Positions 11,400 to 23,389 are shown, counted from the first letter of the stretch. The stretch: 64,000 nt of DNA from Liopterus haemorrhoidalis (GCA_963971575.1 OZ020625.1:13493646-13557645), one strand, 5' to 3'. Program-made: numbers and translations. The notes: generated by a model not told the origin, from the letters alone.

Positions 11400-11600
11400 T
11401 TCCTGGGAGAGGAGTGGTTTGTGCTGAGTCCAACTGGACTGCATTCTGAGATTGGTTATTTCTTCAGGACCAAACTGAACTCGATCCTGGGTTTGGTAAT
11501 TTTTTGGGCCTGAGTGAACTCCATCCTGGGACTGGTAATTAATTCTAGGCCTAGCTGTTCCAATCCTGGAGTTGATCATTACTACTGGGCGTAGATAAGC
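11400..11600. repeat. Degenerate tandem repeat, about 43-bp unit
   Basis: Four to five diverged copies of a unit with the core ATCCTGGGACTGGTAATT and GGGCCTGAGTGAACT. The frame at 11292-11579 (-) is a by-product of the repeat: its translation repeats NYQ-S/T-QD. Confidence 0.6.
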
Positions 11601-13407
11601 TCAAATGCTTCAACCAATCTGGTAAATGTCTTTTGTATCCTTCTTTTTTTATCCACTTGTAACGATTATTTTACCAAGATTTTAGGCCATCTGCTGCTTT
11701 TAACAGTGGAGACGGTCGTGCGGTTCTTATTTTAATTAATTATAAATTATCTGGGCGCCATCTGGTCTAAATATCTTTATCTATTACACTGACCAACAAG
11801 TCTAATATTGAAAGAGAGAGAGAAATAAGAAATATATTGAAATTTAATAAAATAAATATATTGTAGATAAAAAAAAAATGACGATTGAATTTGAATGAAC
11901 GAAAATAGTTATAAATTAGGAGTTAATTTGGATTACAAATTTTTGCGATGGTCAACCAAAGTGACTATAAAGTAAACTTAATATTTAAAAAAGAAGTAAT
12001 TTCCTAGTTAACTCCTCTGATAATTTTGAAAAATATCTTAAAATATAGTTAATACAATTTAGATGGTGTTTCTACAGCTCGCTCCTTCCTATAGCTATGT
12101 ATATCCACATTTATATACTCTATCTCTGCTAATCGTCGACGGTGGGAGTGAAGATGTACGATATAAAAATAAAAGCCTGAAAATCGTAGTAGAAGTTAGT
12201 ATCGCACACAGATAAGAGACAACAATTACTGGTTCTTTAGTTTATGTTATGAACATACCTCAGGTGTTTTGCGGCTTCAAATATTAATACGATCAGAATA
12301 AATCAGAATAATATTCTTGGTTATAAACCCTTCTTCAATGTTGGGAAAAATCCTCCACAATTGGAGTCATAGTTTAATTAACAAATTTATAGTTTATAAT
12401 TGTTATCCAACAAATTATATACACTAATAATCACGTTGCAATACCACATTGAAGATTACTGTTTCGTATTATTTTTTTGTCTGTTTATTCTTTTCAACTA
12501 ATGACAACCAGCATTTTGTTTCTAGGCTGCTATATCTGTATACAATACCAAAAGAATAAAACGCCTACTACGAAATAAATTTATAACACACTTAACTGTC
12601 GGAGTTTTTTTGACGCGAGAATATTACGTAGAAATTGTGTTTTATTAATTAGATTAAAGTAATAATTTATTTTTTAATCAGTAAATTTACTCTTATTGGA
12701 TATTCTAAGTTGTAATTAGCCATTGTAAAACTTATTCAGTAGACTATCTTAAAATAAGAAAACATAAAACAGGGTTCTATTGCCGAGCGAAATTTCGCTG
12801 AACTTGAAGTTTGTGAAAATAGCTAAAACCATATTTATAATCAACCGATTATTTTGTGGGTTAGATGTTCGGTATTTTTGTTTTTTGTTTTTTTGACCTA
12901 ACCAAGAACTATTATTTAAATCATTGTTAATAAATTTTAATTTTGGAATATATGGTTTTATTTATTTATGTTTTTCTAGAGAAATCTTTAAACGGGTACT
13001 TGTATTAACAATTGATGTGGTTTGTGTACCAGATGTGATTTTATTATTGACTTAAGCAAAATATTATTTTGCTAATAAACTCTATTATTTGGAATATTTT
13101 ATTTTTTACTTGGTGTAAAAATTTCCAAAAGTGTACTTCCATGAATAATTATTAAGATCTTACAGATATGTTTATGAATTGGTTAACTCAGTATTAAGAA
13201 TCCCTTTGAAGCACAGTGATGATTTAATTTCGGTTGATTTCGGAACATTTACTTTCCGATTAGAATTGTCTTTGAAGTGAACTCAGTTTCGAGGTGATTA
13301 ACGAGTGCTTCTTTATGAATGTAATTTGGCTGGTCCAATTTTGACGCAAAACATGCAGTCTTATATTGGCTGTCGAAAAGTTCACAGAATTTGTGTCATT
13401 CTGTGCA
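11601..13407. other. No recognised gene; possible promoter-like site near 12160
   Basis: AT-rich. A TATAAAAATAAAAG stretch at about 12160-12175 (+) followed about 30 bp later by TTAGTAT could be a core promoter, but nothing downstream supports a transcript. Nothing else was identified. Confidence 0.25.
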
Positions 13408-13410
13408 TTA

Positions 13411-13635
13411 GGCTACAGTTACAGTGGAAGCGTGTTCGCCCAAACTGTACTAATCTCGTACTCGACCGCATTCGATTGTTTGAAACGTGTAGAAGTACGC
13501 ATGTGTGGTTACAGAAGAAGCTTATCAATCGCTCGAAACTACTAGAACTAAACACCACCTATCTACTCGCTCGAATACGTGCGAATATGCCCGGAGTGTA
13601 CTTCGGACGAACACGCTTCCATTGTAACCGCAGCC
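13411..13635. mobile_element. PIF/Harbinger-like MITE, 225 bp (copy 1)
   Basis: Ends are GGCTACAGTTACAGTGGAAG (13411-13430) and its near-complement ending CCGCAGCC (13635). They are flanked by TTA at 13408-13410 and 13636-13638, the 3-bp target typical of PIF/Harbinger. At least five more whole or partial copies lie at 22-26 kb. The 113-codon frame at 13305-13646 is a translation of the MITE; the same translation recurs at the other copies. Confidence 0.75.
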
Positions 13636-13639
13636 TTAG

Positions 13640-14480
13640 GTGTTGAGTGTTTCTCAATTCATGTGACTTAAAGTTAAATTAAAAGTTCTTTAAAGTTTTA
13701 CGTTACTTGTGCGGTGACAATTACTGAACCTTTTGTTTCACTTAGGTGTTAGAATAACTCAATCTTTTGTGCTACTTTGTCGTTGAGAATTAATCTCATT
13801 TTTGTGACATTTAGTCGTTGAGAAGTAAACCACTCGTTATGCCAGTTAGGCTTTGAGTATTTATTGATGTTTTGTGTCACTTAGATGTTGAGAATTACTT
13901 AACCTTTTGTGCCACAAGGCATTGATAATTACTCAACCTCTTTTGCCACTAGGCATTGAGAATTACTCAACTTTTTGTGCTAGGCATTGAGAATTCCTCC
14001 ACTTTTTGTGCTAGGCGTTGAGAATTACTCAACTTTTTGTGCTAGGTGTTGAGAATTACCAAACTTTTTGTGCTAGGTGTTGAGAATTACTCAACTTTTT
14101 GTGCTAAGCGTTGAGAATTACTTAACTTTTTGTGCTAGGCGTTGAGAATTACTCAAATTTTTGTGCTAGGTGTTGAGAATTACTCAACTTTTTGTGCTAG
14201 GCGTTGAGAATTACTCAACTTTTTGAGCTAGGCGTTGAGAATTACTCAACTTTTTGTGCTAGGCGTTGAGAATTACTCAACTTTTTGTGCTAGGCGTTGA
14301 GAATTACTTAACTTTTTGTGCTAGGCGTTGATAATTACTTAACTTTTTGTGCTAGGCGTTGAAAATTACTCAACTTTTTGTGCTAGGCGTTGAGAATTAC
14401 TCAACTTTTTGTGCTAGGCGTTGAGAATTACTCAACTTTTTGTACTAGGCGTTGAGAATTCCTCAACTTCTTGTGCAACT
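13640..14480. repeat. 31-bp minisatellite with a palindrome in each unit
   Basis: The unit reads GTGCTAGGCGTTGAGAATTA then CTCAACTTTTT. Each unit carries the inverted repeat TTGAG-AATTA-CTCAA. The left part (about 13640-13960) has longer, diverged units with GTGCCACTAGG spacers. The right part (about 13970-14475) is homogeneous, with about 16 near-identical units. The array starts directly at the end of the MITE above. Confidence 0.92.
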
Positions 14481-17400
14481 TGTCTTAATTATTTTTAAAA
14501 CTCTTGCAATATCTAAGAATTCGTAATCTATGTTATTATGAACTTTTCAATTGTAACTTAAATTTAAAGATAATATAAAAAGTTAGTGCCAATTTTTGTA
14601 CTGATTTTGCTCCATAAGTTATTTATGTTCCATTGATATAGCGTAAAATTTTAAATGTTTTTCTTGTTTCTTATATTGTGGTCGACGTAAGTTGGTAATA
14701 TCTAGGGATTGTATGACTGGTACCTCATATTTTTTTGATGAACACTTCGTTATGGACATTTAAATGACATTTTGTTATAACGAGTTTGTTTGAATTGTAT
14801 TCAAATGTAAAAGAACAGATAGCGGCAAACCTATAATGGGAAAACGTCAAGATTAATAGATTTTGTAACGTCAAATGCCCGTGCCGCAGTTATTTTTTTC
14901 TTCAGAATTTGGCGCAAATAGCATTTGTTGTTGATTTGATCGAATTATTTAATGTTTCTGCTACGAATGATCGTTATAGTGGTCGTAAATTGGAACATGT
15001 AGTGGACTACTGAGGCTACTACTGCGTCAGAGCGGCAGGACTATATAATCCATGTTTCCTTATTTTACCTTTACCAGTTGTAGCGCTCTCTGGACAGTTC
15101 CTTAGCAGTGCGCTATTATTGCAATTTTCAACTGACTTTCTTTAAAACATATATTTCGAGTATTATTCACCTCGAATGTATAAGTTTGAGGTTTTTTGTT
15201 ATTGTTACTTTTTTATATAGTTCTTAGTTTAAAATACAAAGTTTTTTTTTTTCGTTCGTTCATAGAAAGAAATACCAGCTTACGTCACTTAACCACTTAA
15301 CGAAAACATGTTTATTTCGCTTAATGATTGGTTGTTATTGGTTCTGATGCATTAGTTTTTAACACAGATATGTTAATGTTTCTTTTGGAAATGATTTTTT
15401 GAGGGAACATTTCTTGAAGGGCTGCGAGATAGTAGTATGGCAGGTTATTCCATCCTGTTGAAATCAGGAGTCGAAATCAGATCGTTCGTGATTCAAGCCC
15501 GAAATATTTCTCATTGAAATGTTTTGAGGTTATAGCTTCATATTTCCGTTATTTGGATGCTTCACTGTGTTGAAACCTACTTCAAATGTCTTATTCCATT
15601 TCAAAACGGCAGCAGAAGTTAATAATTGTATTATATTGTGTAGTTCACAATGACTTCAATGTAGACGGCGTACGAAGTGAAAATTAATGGTTTTGGTAAT
15701 ATAGACGTACGTCAAACATTGCTCACCCGTGAAGACTAACATGACTACTAAATTTTTAAGACATAAGTCTTTTTGTTAAGCCCTGTTTGTAATTTTTTAA
15801 AAATTATGTTAGGATTGAACAAGCAGCATCAGATACGTTCGCAGTACATCTGTGAAACGAGTCACAGAATGAAATGGAACAGTGCAAATAGCCATTGTTG
15901 CTGTGTGCCAAAAATGTTAACTAACTGAATAAAATAGGAACTCATGTCGCATTGTTTTCTTGTTTCATTCGAGACAATGTGACCCCTCCACTTTCGTTGA
16001 TAAGTTGAAGGAAATGCAGTTGAATCGAAAGACAACCACTGCCTATTTTTCACGTCTGTTGTATTATGCTTTGCAATTGTGCAATCAGCATATAATTTCA
16101 ATTGTTCCCAATTAGTACTTTGTCTTTTTCTTTCATTAATACACTTATTAATTCAAGTAGTTTTATTTTTGTTTTTATGAATGCTTCTAATAATTGAGAC
16201 GCACCGAGTTGAGCATCTAGGGAAAACACGGACGAGCTACAGGAAAGCGAAGGGAATATAAACTCTTCTGCTCCTAGGGTCTGCTCTAGGAGTTTAATAC
16301 AAGGGAAATGGTAGCCCTAGCTGGGGTATATACGGGTAAAATCCTAAACCCACAAGTAATGGCTTGGGAGGAACCATCCTTGAAAATCCCACGATGTCTC
16401 TGAAAACCCTAGCCAAGCGACAAAGAATGCGGAAAACGTTGCTCAACACGATGTATGTGTCACAGAAATAATGTACAGTACCACAAAATAATTTATAAAA
16501 AACTGATAATTATAGCAAAATTATTAATATCAAATACAAAAAATACAGATATTAAATTTTTACTCAAATTAAACAGCACACGTGATCAAGAGACCAGCCT
16601 GTGCGTACTAAAATAAACAAGTTACGGCGCTGATGCGATACCTTGCAAAATAGAAATATATGATATAAAAAATATAAAATAAACAATGAAATTGAGTTGA
16701 TGTAAAATTGGAATGGACTTACAATAGATGTTTTCCTCATAAATATGTAGAATATTTATTTCCAACTTTACATCTGTGGCACTGGTGTCCCAAAAAACAG
16801 GCTCCTGGGTCCTCGGAATGTTTCTTCAACACAAAACTTGATACACAAAAAAATTAAATGGTATACCAACAGGGTGATATATCGCTAACTCGCGAGAGAT
16901 ATGCGTGAATTTTTTAGAAACTGTTAACAATTGAATCCACAGGTGACCTACACTCTGATCAGGTCAGCGTGTGAGTGATTAGGTCCAAAATAATGTTGAA
17001 AACCGGCAGTTGGCGGCTCTCAACATTTCATAAAAACACAAGTTTTTGTTTTTAATAGACATAACCTAGATTTTTAATAGACATATTAGAGAGCAGCCAT
17101 CAGCTATCCTTAAAGATTCAATACTTTTTTGTACAGATGTCGTTGGAATTGTGTTTCTTCATGATTTAAATTGCTCCATATATATTTGATTTTTGGGAAG
17201 GTTCTAAGTAATTTGATTTCATTCAAATCTTATATTGACCCGAGGAGTATTCTTAATTCAGTCAAATATTAACTTTTTAAATTGTTATCAGACATCCTTT
17301 TTCAGAAAAAATATAAACTAATTTGTAACAAGCAAGAGAAAAAGTAATTAAATTTTTAGTATAAATTTATATAAAAACAGTCGTATAGACCCCGAGGAGT

Positions 17401-18112
17401 ACAGTAGGGTTCGAACTGAATTTTTTGTTAAGCTAATGTCTCACACTAAACATATTTGGGTGTTTTTTAAACAATTGTCCCTCAATTTCATTCAGATCTC
17501 ATAAGTTCAATTCATTCTAAATATATTACTACAGTTTTTTGGAATACAATTCCGGTGTTGACTTCCGGTCTGGCTGAAATCCAGGGAATTGGTTATTCTA
17601 TAAACCCACATGAACAAATCAGCTCGGGTTTATGAAAACGAATGGTTCACAAGACGATTGTTAACAAACGTTTGTACCTTACCAAATGGTTATTAAATTA
17701 GTGACTGTTCTACATTTTTACTTTTATTTTATACTTCTACAATTTTATTATTATTAACTATTTTCTATTAAGTAAGAGGAATTAATATATTGTATGCAAT
17801 TTTCATTGGTAGTGCTTGTATGGGTAGGTGGAAAACATTGCTAATTAGTAATATATAGGAAAATAAACACTAATGAACGAAAATTATTTTATAAATGCTT
17901 GTTTGATTAGTGTTCCTCATATGAGATTTGTGTTGTGAATTATAATTGTTTACAATTGACAGTCTGAAGACATTGTTACGCGATTATTGTTGGACAAGCG
18001 TGGTTAAGATCGCGCGAGTTCAATGTAGCTGTAATTTTCAATAAAGATGCCGCACAATTCGATTAATACAACAGCGTGGTGTTAATCACATCAGTCTGTG
18101 GTCTTGTCGTTA
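14481..18112. other. Long stretch without a recognised gene
   Basis: AT-rich, with several structures of unknown meaning. A TATATAA at about 15041 (+) is followed about 30 bp later by a CCAGT initiator-like site. A GC-richer block at 16200-16440 contains the hairpin CTCCTAG/CTAGGAG. A short direct repeat, CCCGAGGAGTA, occurs near 17238 and 17392. The 79-codon frame at 15862-16101 (-) has no motif. Confidence 0.3.
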
Positions 18113-18491
18113 GAATTGAGCCTTAGTCTTTTTACCGACAACTTTTGGAAACTGTTGCGGGATTGACTCTGCCAAGGGGGTTGAGCCCTAGGGGAATGAC
18201 CACTACTACCGGCCGCGGCTAATGTTGCGGCGAGATGGAACTATGCACGTCGTCTCTAGATTTGGGTTTCTAGGGTTTGAAAATAATATGCGGACAGTTT
18301 GGATATTAGCAGTTTTATTAGCAGTATTAACAGTTTTATTAAAGAAATATGCGAATAGTAATTACAGATGATTAACGACAATGAAATAATTAATACTAAT
18401 AAACAACAATAAGGAAGGAAGAGAGAAGGAAAAAGACGGGTCTATACGTTGGTCGGCGTTCGTCGCGTAACAGTGTCGCTCGACGCTGTGT

Positions 18492-18809
18492 TTAAGACGG
18501 TGAAGCGGATCCGAACAATTTGAAGAGGCGACGCCGTAATCTTCGGTTCTTCTTCGTGATACCAAGAGTAACTGGAGCGACTGGTGAGCGGCCTAACTTT
18601 GGAGTGGTGACCACAGAGTTTGGAGTGGTGACCGTTAAAGGTGTCAGCGGTACGTACGGACGTGCCGCAGCTTTGAGCGGCGACGGTGTAGGCGTGGACG
18701 GCTGAACTGCCGTGTACACGCTAGGCTTCTGCGGTGATGATATCCGGGTCGTAGCGGTCTGTAGTAGCGCTACAGAACGGGCGACTACGGGAATCGGCGG
18801 TACTTGCAA
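18492..18809 (-). CDS. Unrecognised Pro/Ser/Thr-rich open frame in the GC-rich block
   Basis: About 105 codons with no ATG at the 5' end: the frame opens from TTG, so if real it is either an internal exon or starts inside. The translation is rich in Pro, Ser, Thr and Val (PLTVTTPNSVVTTPKLGRSP) and ends in a basic stretch (KKNRRLRRRLFKLFG). A TTTGGAGTGGTGACC duplication produces the repeated VTTP. It lies within a stretch much richer in G+C than its surroundings and downstream of the TATA/TCAGT site on the same strand. I do not recognise a family. It could be part of the LTR R region rather than a gene. Confidence 0.25.
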   Translation of the reverse strand: MQVPPIPVVARSVALLQTATTRISSPQKPSVYTAVQPSTPTPSPLKAAARPYVPLTPLTVTTPNSVVTTPKLGRSPVAPVTLGITKKNRRLRRRLFKLFGSASPS

Positions 18810-18971
18810 AAGTTAATGTGAGTGCAGAAATTCTTTTTTATAACGATGGTACACTATGAGTGTATAAATTCTTTTATGTTGTACACAATATTCTTCTAAC
18901 TCACTTGACTGTATTGTAGAATTCTCTAGTTGATCGCTTGTAGATGTTGACTGCTTGAAGGCTCGTTGGAT

Positions 18972-19006
18972 ACTGATCTAGTTTCAGTGGACCGCCGGGT
19001 TTTTAT
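18972..19006 (-). promoter_or_regulatory. Core promoter: TATA-like box plus TCAGT initiator
   Basis: ATAAAA (19001-19006) and ATCAGT (about 18972-18977) are spaced about 30 bp on the minus strand, the arthropod TATA/Inr arrangement. Transcription would run leftwards through the donor-like site near 18903. Confidence 0.4.
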
Positions 19007-19164
19007 TCGGGGTTCGGTGTCCGTCGGTTGACCGATGATTGTTATGATTGGCTCCGGTTTCCCGTGAATGACTTACATTCTTAAAACCACTAAGGTTTTA
19101 GTTGTTGGAGATTGTCGCGTGTGTAATATTTTAATCAGAAAGTTATGATTCGTGGTCACAGAAT

Positions 19165-19893
19165 TTGATTTATTGCACGTGTAATAACTTTGTACGCTTT
19201 ATCAAACTAATATTGATACTCATGCATATTAGTTTTAGCTTTCTCTTCTTGGCATTGTCATGTTTTTGGTCTTGGTCATGTCGTGTTTGGTCAGATACAA
19301 GTACATGTATATCGAGGTCATAAAAAAGTTCCACTTTTAGTCCAAGTTTCAATTTTTGAGAAAGTAGAACGACCGTTAAGTTTTACCATCAAAGTCGAAA
19401 TTTCCTATAAATTGACACTTCTGATATATGTAAATGATAGATCATTTATCACCTTTTTCTTAAATCACGGTCTGTTAATGTTGACAGATTATGGTGGAAG
19501 GCCCAATCGATACTTATGATCATCTTACCTACGATTTCTTCTGCTTCTCGATTCGAAGCAGTGCGTTGATCTGACCTAGCAAAGTATACAGATATAGTTT
19601 ACAACGATATAACTGGACATAAATAACTGGTAACGGCTAAGTGTGGTACAGAGCGATTGGAGGTCATATAAAGAAATTAGAGACTCTCCACGTATGTACC
19701 ACTAGAGAAAAATTTGCTCTATTAATATATGTTTCATCCCGATCTGTTCAGATTTAATAAGAAAAATCGAGATCAACGTAGAATCTAATTTTTAATACCA
19801 ACTATTTCTATCCATTCCAAATTTTTTTGTTTATCGGTTAAGAAACCAAGGTTTGGCAAAACCGGAAGTGGTATATAGACTGATTGAAGGTTA
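19165..19893. other. No recognised feature
   Basis: AT-rich; the short frames on both strands overlap each other and carry no motif. Confidence 0.35.
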
Positions 19894-19901
19894 TATTAAA
19901 C

Positions 19902-20300
19902 TAGAGTGACCATCCGTCCCGGTTTTCCGGGATTGTCCCGGTTTTTGGTCAATCGTCCCGGTGTCCCGAAAAATGTTTTCGGGACGGTGGATTGTCCCGG
20001 TTTTTACATAATTCTGCATTTGTAAGAAAAGAAAGGTGAGGACCTTATTTTGCTCTTCACTTGGTTTTGGGAGGTGAGGAATTTTTTTTTTGCTCTTCAC
20101 TTGGTTTTGGGAGGTGAGAACCTTTTTTTTTTGCTCTTCGCTTGGTTTTGGGGGGTGAGGACTTTGTTTTTTTGCTCTTCACTTGGATCTAGGAGGTGAG
20201 GACCTTTTTTTTGTTTGCTCTTCACTTGGATCTGGGAGGTAAGGACTCTCTTTTTTTTCCCTGTGTCCCAGTTACCCTTCACTGAAATCTGGTCACCCTA
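19902..20300. mobile_element. hAT MITE with internal minisatellite, 399 bp
   Basis: Ends are TAGAGTGACC and, inverted, TAGGGTGACC. An 8-bp target duplication, TATTAAAC, lies at 19894-19901 and 20301-20308. After the left end come GTCCCGG palindromes. The right half (about 20045-20275) holds about five units of roughly 42-60 bp with the core GCTCTTCACTTGGTTTTGGG and a T-tract. A related unit array occurs at 51640-51830. Confidence 0.85.
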
Positions 20301-20308
20301 TATTAAAC

Positions 20309-22056
20309 GATACTAAGTCCAATTCAGAGATGAAGCTCCAAATAGAATAATTTGAAGGTTATTGTGGAAGGCAAAGTTTGAAATATTTTTATTTCACCAG
20401 GGAGAGTCTTATATGTTTTTCCATTATACAAAGTTTTTCATAAGTACTTAAGTATATATTTAATTAAGTTAAAAATATTTTATATATTGAACTAAGTTTA
20501 CACAAAGTCTCTTGTGAGGAGTTCGTTCAAATACTTTTTATTTTATAAATTTTATTCGTTATTAATCCAGAAGCTTATTTTATCATCCACGGATATATTA
20601 ATTGTTATGCCTTATATTTTCTGACAGTTTCTGTTTTGCAACATTTTGGAAGCGCCCATCCATTGATGCGCCCAACATTTTACAGTCTAGCAATGTCTTT
20701 AAAGACCAGTTGTTCAAACATCTCTTCTTTCGTTGCGCTTATGTTAATATCTTCTTGAGGAATACAGTTTTTATAAATTAAAAATTACGGCAAATCCTCC
20801 TTGACAATTATAGGGTTTAATATTTTTTAAAGAAGTATTTCTTTGAGTACGCTTTATAGATTTAGGAAGAACTGATTCGTCATTTTTTTTCTAAAAACAT
20901 GGAAAAATTTTGTGTTGCATGTATTTTAACGTTTTATATGTAGTTTTATTGACAAAATACTACATGTTTTAAAAGCTATAAGTTTTTTAAGAAACACGAT
21001 GATTTCAGTATTAATAACGTCGTTGGTTTCAAAGGTGTATTGAAATTTCCACTGAAGTTGGTTAGTAACAGTATTTGTCGCTGTCTTGTATGTGGGCGGC
21101 TTTGTTTCTTTCTTGGTCAGTGTGTTGGACGCTGCTCTAGTCGCTCGACTGGCTAATTTTGACATTACTAGTCGCGAATCAGACTGCTAATTGCACGACT
21201 TGGTATAATGGACCAGCAATCTTCTGTACTTATTTTTATGCTGTGCCTTTGCTGTGAGAAATTTTAACCATTACGTCTGTAACGGTAGTCCTTGGTTGGT
21301 CGTATTGTTCGCTCCTTTTGGTTTGATAGTTGATTCGAATGCGAATCAAACAACCAACGCGAATTCAACACGTTCTATGTACTGGTTCCCTTTCTAATAG
21401 CTAAGTGTCCAACTTAGTATTTTGCTTTTAACGACAGTGCTTCTACTTTTTGATCATTATTTCTTACAATTATACACTCGGAATAGATGTTCTATTGCTA
21501 AGTAACAGCTGAATGTGACTGAAATATTTCAAAGTTTTTAATTAATTATCCCTCATTTTAATTATGGTATGTTTAATGTTTATTTATGTAAGTTATTTAT
21601 TGTAGTCTTTGCTACTTCATTTAGGCAATGATTGCAAGAAGTCATTCACAGTTGATGCATGTTGTGATAAATAACGCATAGGTCACAAAACTGCAAATGA
21701 AAAACCATAATAAACGCAAATAGCCAAAAGTGCGTCAAAGTTAAACTATAAGGTGCGCAAGTCGCGGTCTGTTTGCACGTTAAATGTCTCCGTAGTTATT
21801 TCCAACGGTTTATTATGATCCTATGCAGGCGCAGAGTAATTTACACGTACTCGCACGGACTTTCTGGCATCTGATGAATAAACCCTTGGAAATGAGTGTA
21901 CAGACCAATACGATTTTGCTTATAGCATGCAGAGAACTCTCATTTATAATAGCTTTATAGGCGTTCATCGCACATATATAAAGATGTACCAATAAGTGTA
22001 TTGGCTGTTTATTACAGATCTTCGTACTATAAACAGTGGTACACCACTTATTCGCA
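20309..22056. other. No recognised gene; one weak N-terminal frame
   Basis: A minus-strand frame at 20926-21165 opens with an ATG and a Ser/Thr/Ala/Lys-rich stretch (MSKLASRATRAASNTLTKKE). It has no known motif and turns AT-rich after about 45 codons. A perfect hairpin, TTGATTCG-AATG-CGAATCAA, lies near 21329. Nothing else was identified. Confidence 0.25.
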
Positions 22057-22059
22057 TTA

Positions 22060-22163
22060 GGCTACGATTACAGTGGATGCGTGTCCGCCCGAACTGTACT
22101 ACACTCTTACTTGACCGCATTCGGTCGACTGATTCAAGCGTGTAGAAGTACGCATGTGTGGTT
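22060..22163. mobile_element. Harbinger-like MITE, left part (copy 2)
   Basis: Begins GGCTACGATTACAGTGGATG after a TTA and follows copy 1 up to CATGTGTGGTTA, where it is cut by the LINE insertion. The missing right part resumes at 23286 with CAGTAGAAGC, exactly as in the uninterrupted copy near 26115-26125. Confidence 0.8.
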
Positions 22164-23285
22164 ATAATAATAATAATAATAATGCAGTCGTGTGTATTTA
22201 GCTCCACTAGTCTCTAGTATGACGCGGCTCAAAAGGTTGCTGAAGTTTGAGATTAGTGGACGCTTGTCAAGACCTGACAAACCCCATAATAATAATAATA
22301 CTTTATTACCCAAAAATCAGTACAGATCAAGGCTCGTCATGAGCAGTGTATAATAAACACAATAATATTAATAAGAATTAATATAACATATAATTAATAT
22401 GAAAATGTGTACAATTTCAAAGTATGAAAATATGAAAATGTACTAGATTCAAAAATTTTGAACTAATGACGCAAATATTCCTCGACCGAATAGAAACAGT
22501 GGTCAAGCAAAAAGTTTTTAAATTTTAATTTGAATGTACTTGTACCTGAAGTAATCTTAATATGTTTAGGCACCTTGTTGTATAAAGTTACTTGGTTATA
22601 TTTCGGGCTAGATTTAAATTGCTCGGATTTATGACCAGGCATTTCCAATGTATATTTATGTCTTTTAGAGAGTGTATTAAAAGAATTTATGTTATTTCGT
22701 ACATAGCAGACACATTTATAAATATATAAACAAGGAAGAGGTAAAATACCTAATTCCTTAAAATATGAATAACATGAAGTTATTTTAGAAACTCCAACCA
22801 TTGTTCTAATAATTCTTTTTTGCATTTTGAAAATTCTGTCAGCAGAAGTATTTTTACCCCAGAATATTATGCTATAACTTATGATAGAATGGAAACTAGC
22901 ATAATAATAGGTTTTTAAGCCTGACAAAGAAGTTGTCATTTTTAAGCGACGCATTGCAAAAATAGATTTAGATATTTTTTTAGAAATGGCGTCAGTGCAG
23001 TTATTCCACTTTAAGTAATGGTCAATTTCAATATCCAAATATTTAACTGACTCGGAATAGTGTTAAAGACTGTTGTCACATGTTATTGAAACTGTATTAT
23101 GGCTGTTAAAGTGTTTTTTAAAATGAATATATGACGTCTTGTCGCTATTCACAGCTAATTTGTTCTGCTTAAACCAATTAATTAGATGTTCAATATCACT
23201 ATTAGCAGCCGTTTCTAGCATTAATACATTCGAGTGTTTAAGAAAATAAACCGTATCATCCGCAAAAAGGAAAACTCTACCTAAC
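22164..23285 (-). mobile_element. 5'-truncated LINE inserted in the MITE, with two tails
   Basis: On the minus strand the element runs from reverse transcriptase codons at 23285 to a (ATT)n tail at about 22289-22303. About 105 bp of non-LINE sequence (22184-22288) follow, then a second (ATT)n tail (22164-22183) at the MITE junction. Two tails bracketing unrelated DNA is the layout of a 3' transduction. The junctions restore a continuous MITE when the insert is removed; any target duplication is at most about 3 bp (TTA). Confidence 0.75.
22463..23285 (-). pseudogene. LINE reverse transcriptase C-terminal fragment
   Basis: The first segment (about 23285-23063) carries FADDTVYF, the catalytic YADD-type motif, and FKQNKLAVNSDKT. 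The second (23038-22463) carries the thumb and C-terminal block: SYSIIFWGKNTSADRIFKMQ, then a tail ending YSVEEYL. The two are separated by a stop or frame break near 23045-23062. The order and the SADRIFKMQ and EEY motifs match the LINE at 9.3-10.3 kb and the ORF2 at 40.2-43.0 kb. Endonuclease and the first reverse transcriptase motifs are missing by 5' truncation. It is not functional. Confidence 0.82.
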
Positions 23286-23386
23286 TTACAGTAGAAGCTT
23301 ACCAATCGCACGAAACTGCTAGAATTAAACACCACTTATCTACTCGCTCGAATACGTGCGAATTCGCTTTCACTGTAACCGCAGCC
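23286..23386. mobile_element. Harbinger-like MITE, right part (copy 2 continued)
   Basis: Starts CAGTAGAAGC, contains the family interior (AAACACCACTTATCTACTCG) and ends CCGCAGCC before TTA at 23387-23389. Confidence 0.8.
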
Positions 23387-23389
23387 TTA

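Larger units (their letters stand above)
18117..19160 (-). mobile_element. Candidate GC-rich solo LTR, 1044 bp
   Basis: Read on the minus strand it begins TGTGACC and ends GGCTCA. It is flanked by a 4-bp repeat (GAAT on the plus strand at 18113-18116 and 19161-19164). Inside, in the expected order, are an ATAAAA TATA-like box (19001-19006), a TCAGT initiator 30 bp downstream (18972-18976), a strong donor-like AA/GTGAGT near 18903, and AATAAA signals at about 18310-18345. The U3-R-U5 order fits an LTR. The alternative is a host promoter with a first exon. The 4-bp flank alone could be chance. Confidence 0.4.

Noticed and set aside
4698..11769. GGGCGCCAYCTGGTCT shared by 4698 and 11754 as a retroelement primer-binding site
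   Set aside because: The match is 16 bp only, with no LTR end directly upstream at either place and no coding region downstream.
13305..13646. 113-codon frame as a gene
   Set aside because: It lies over the Harbinger-like MITE; the same translation recurs at other copies of that MITE.
18362..18705. Other frames overlapping the Pro-rich frame in the GC-rich block
   Set aside because: Overlapping frames on both strands are expected in stop-poor GC-rich DNA. Only the frame downstream of the promoter-like sites was kept, at low confidence.
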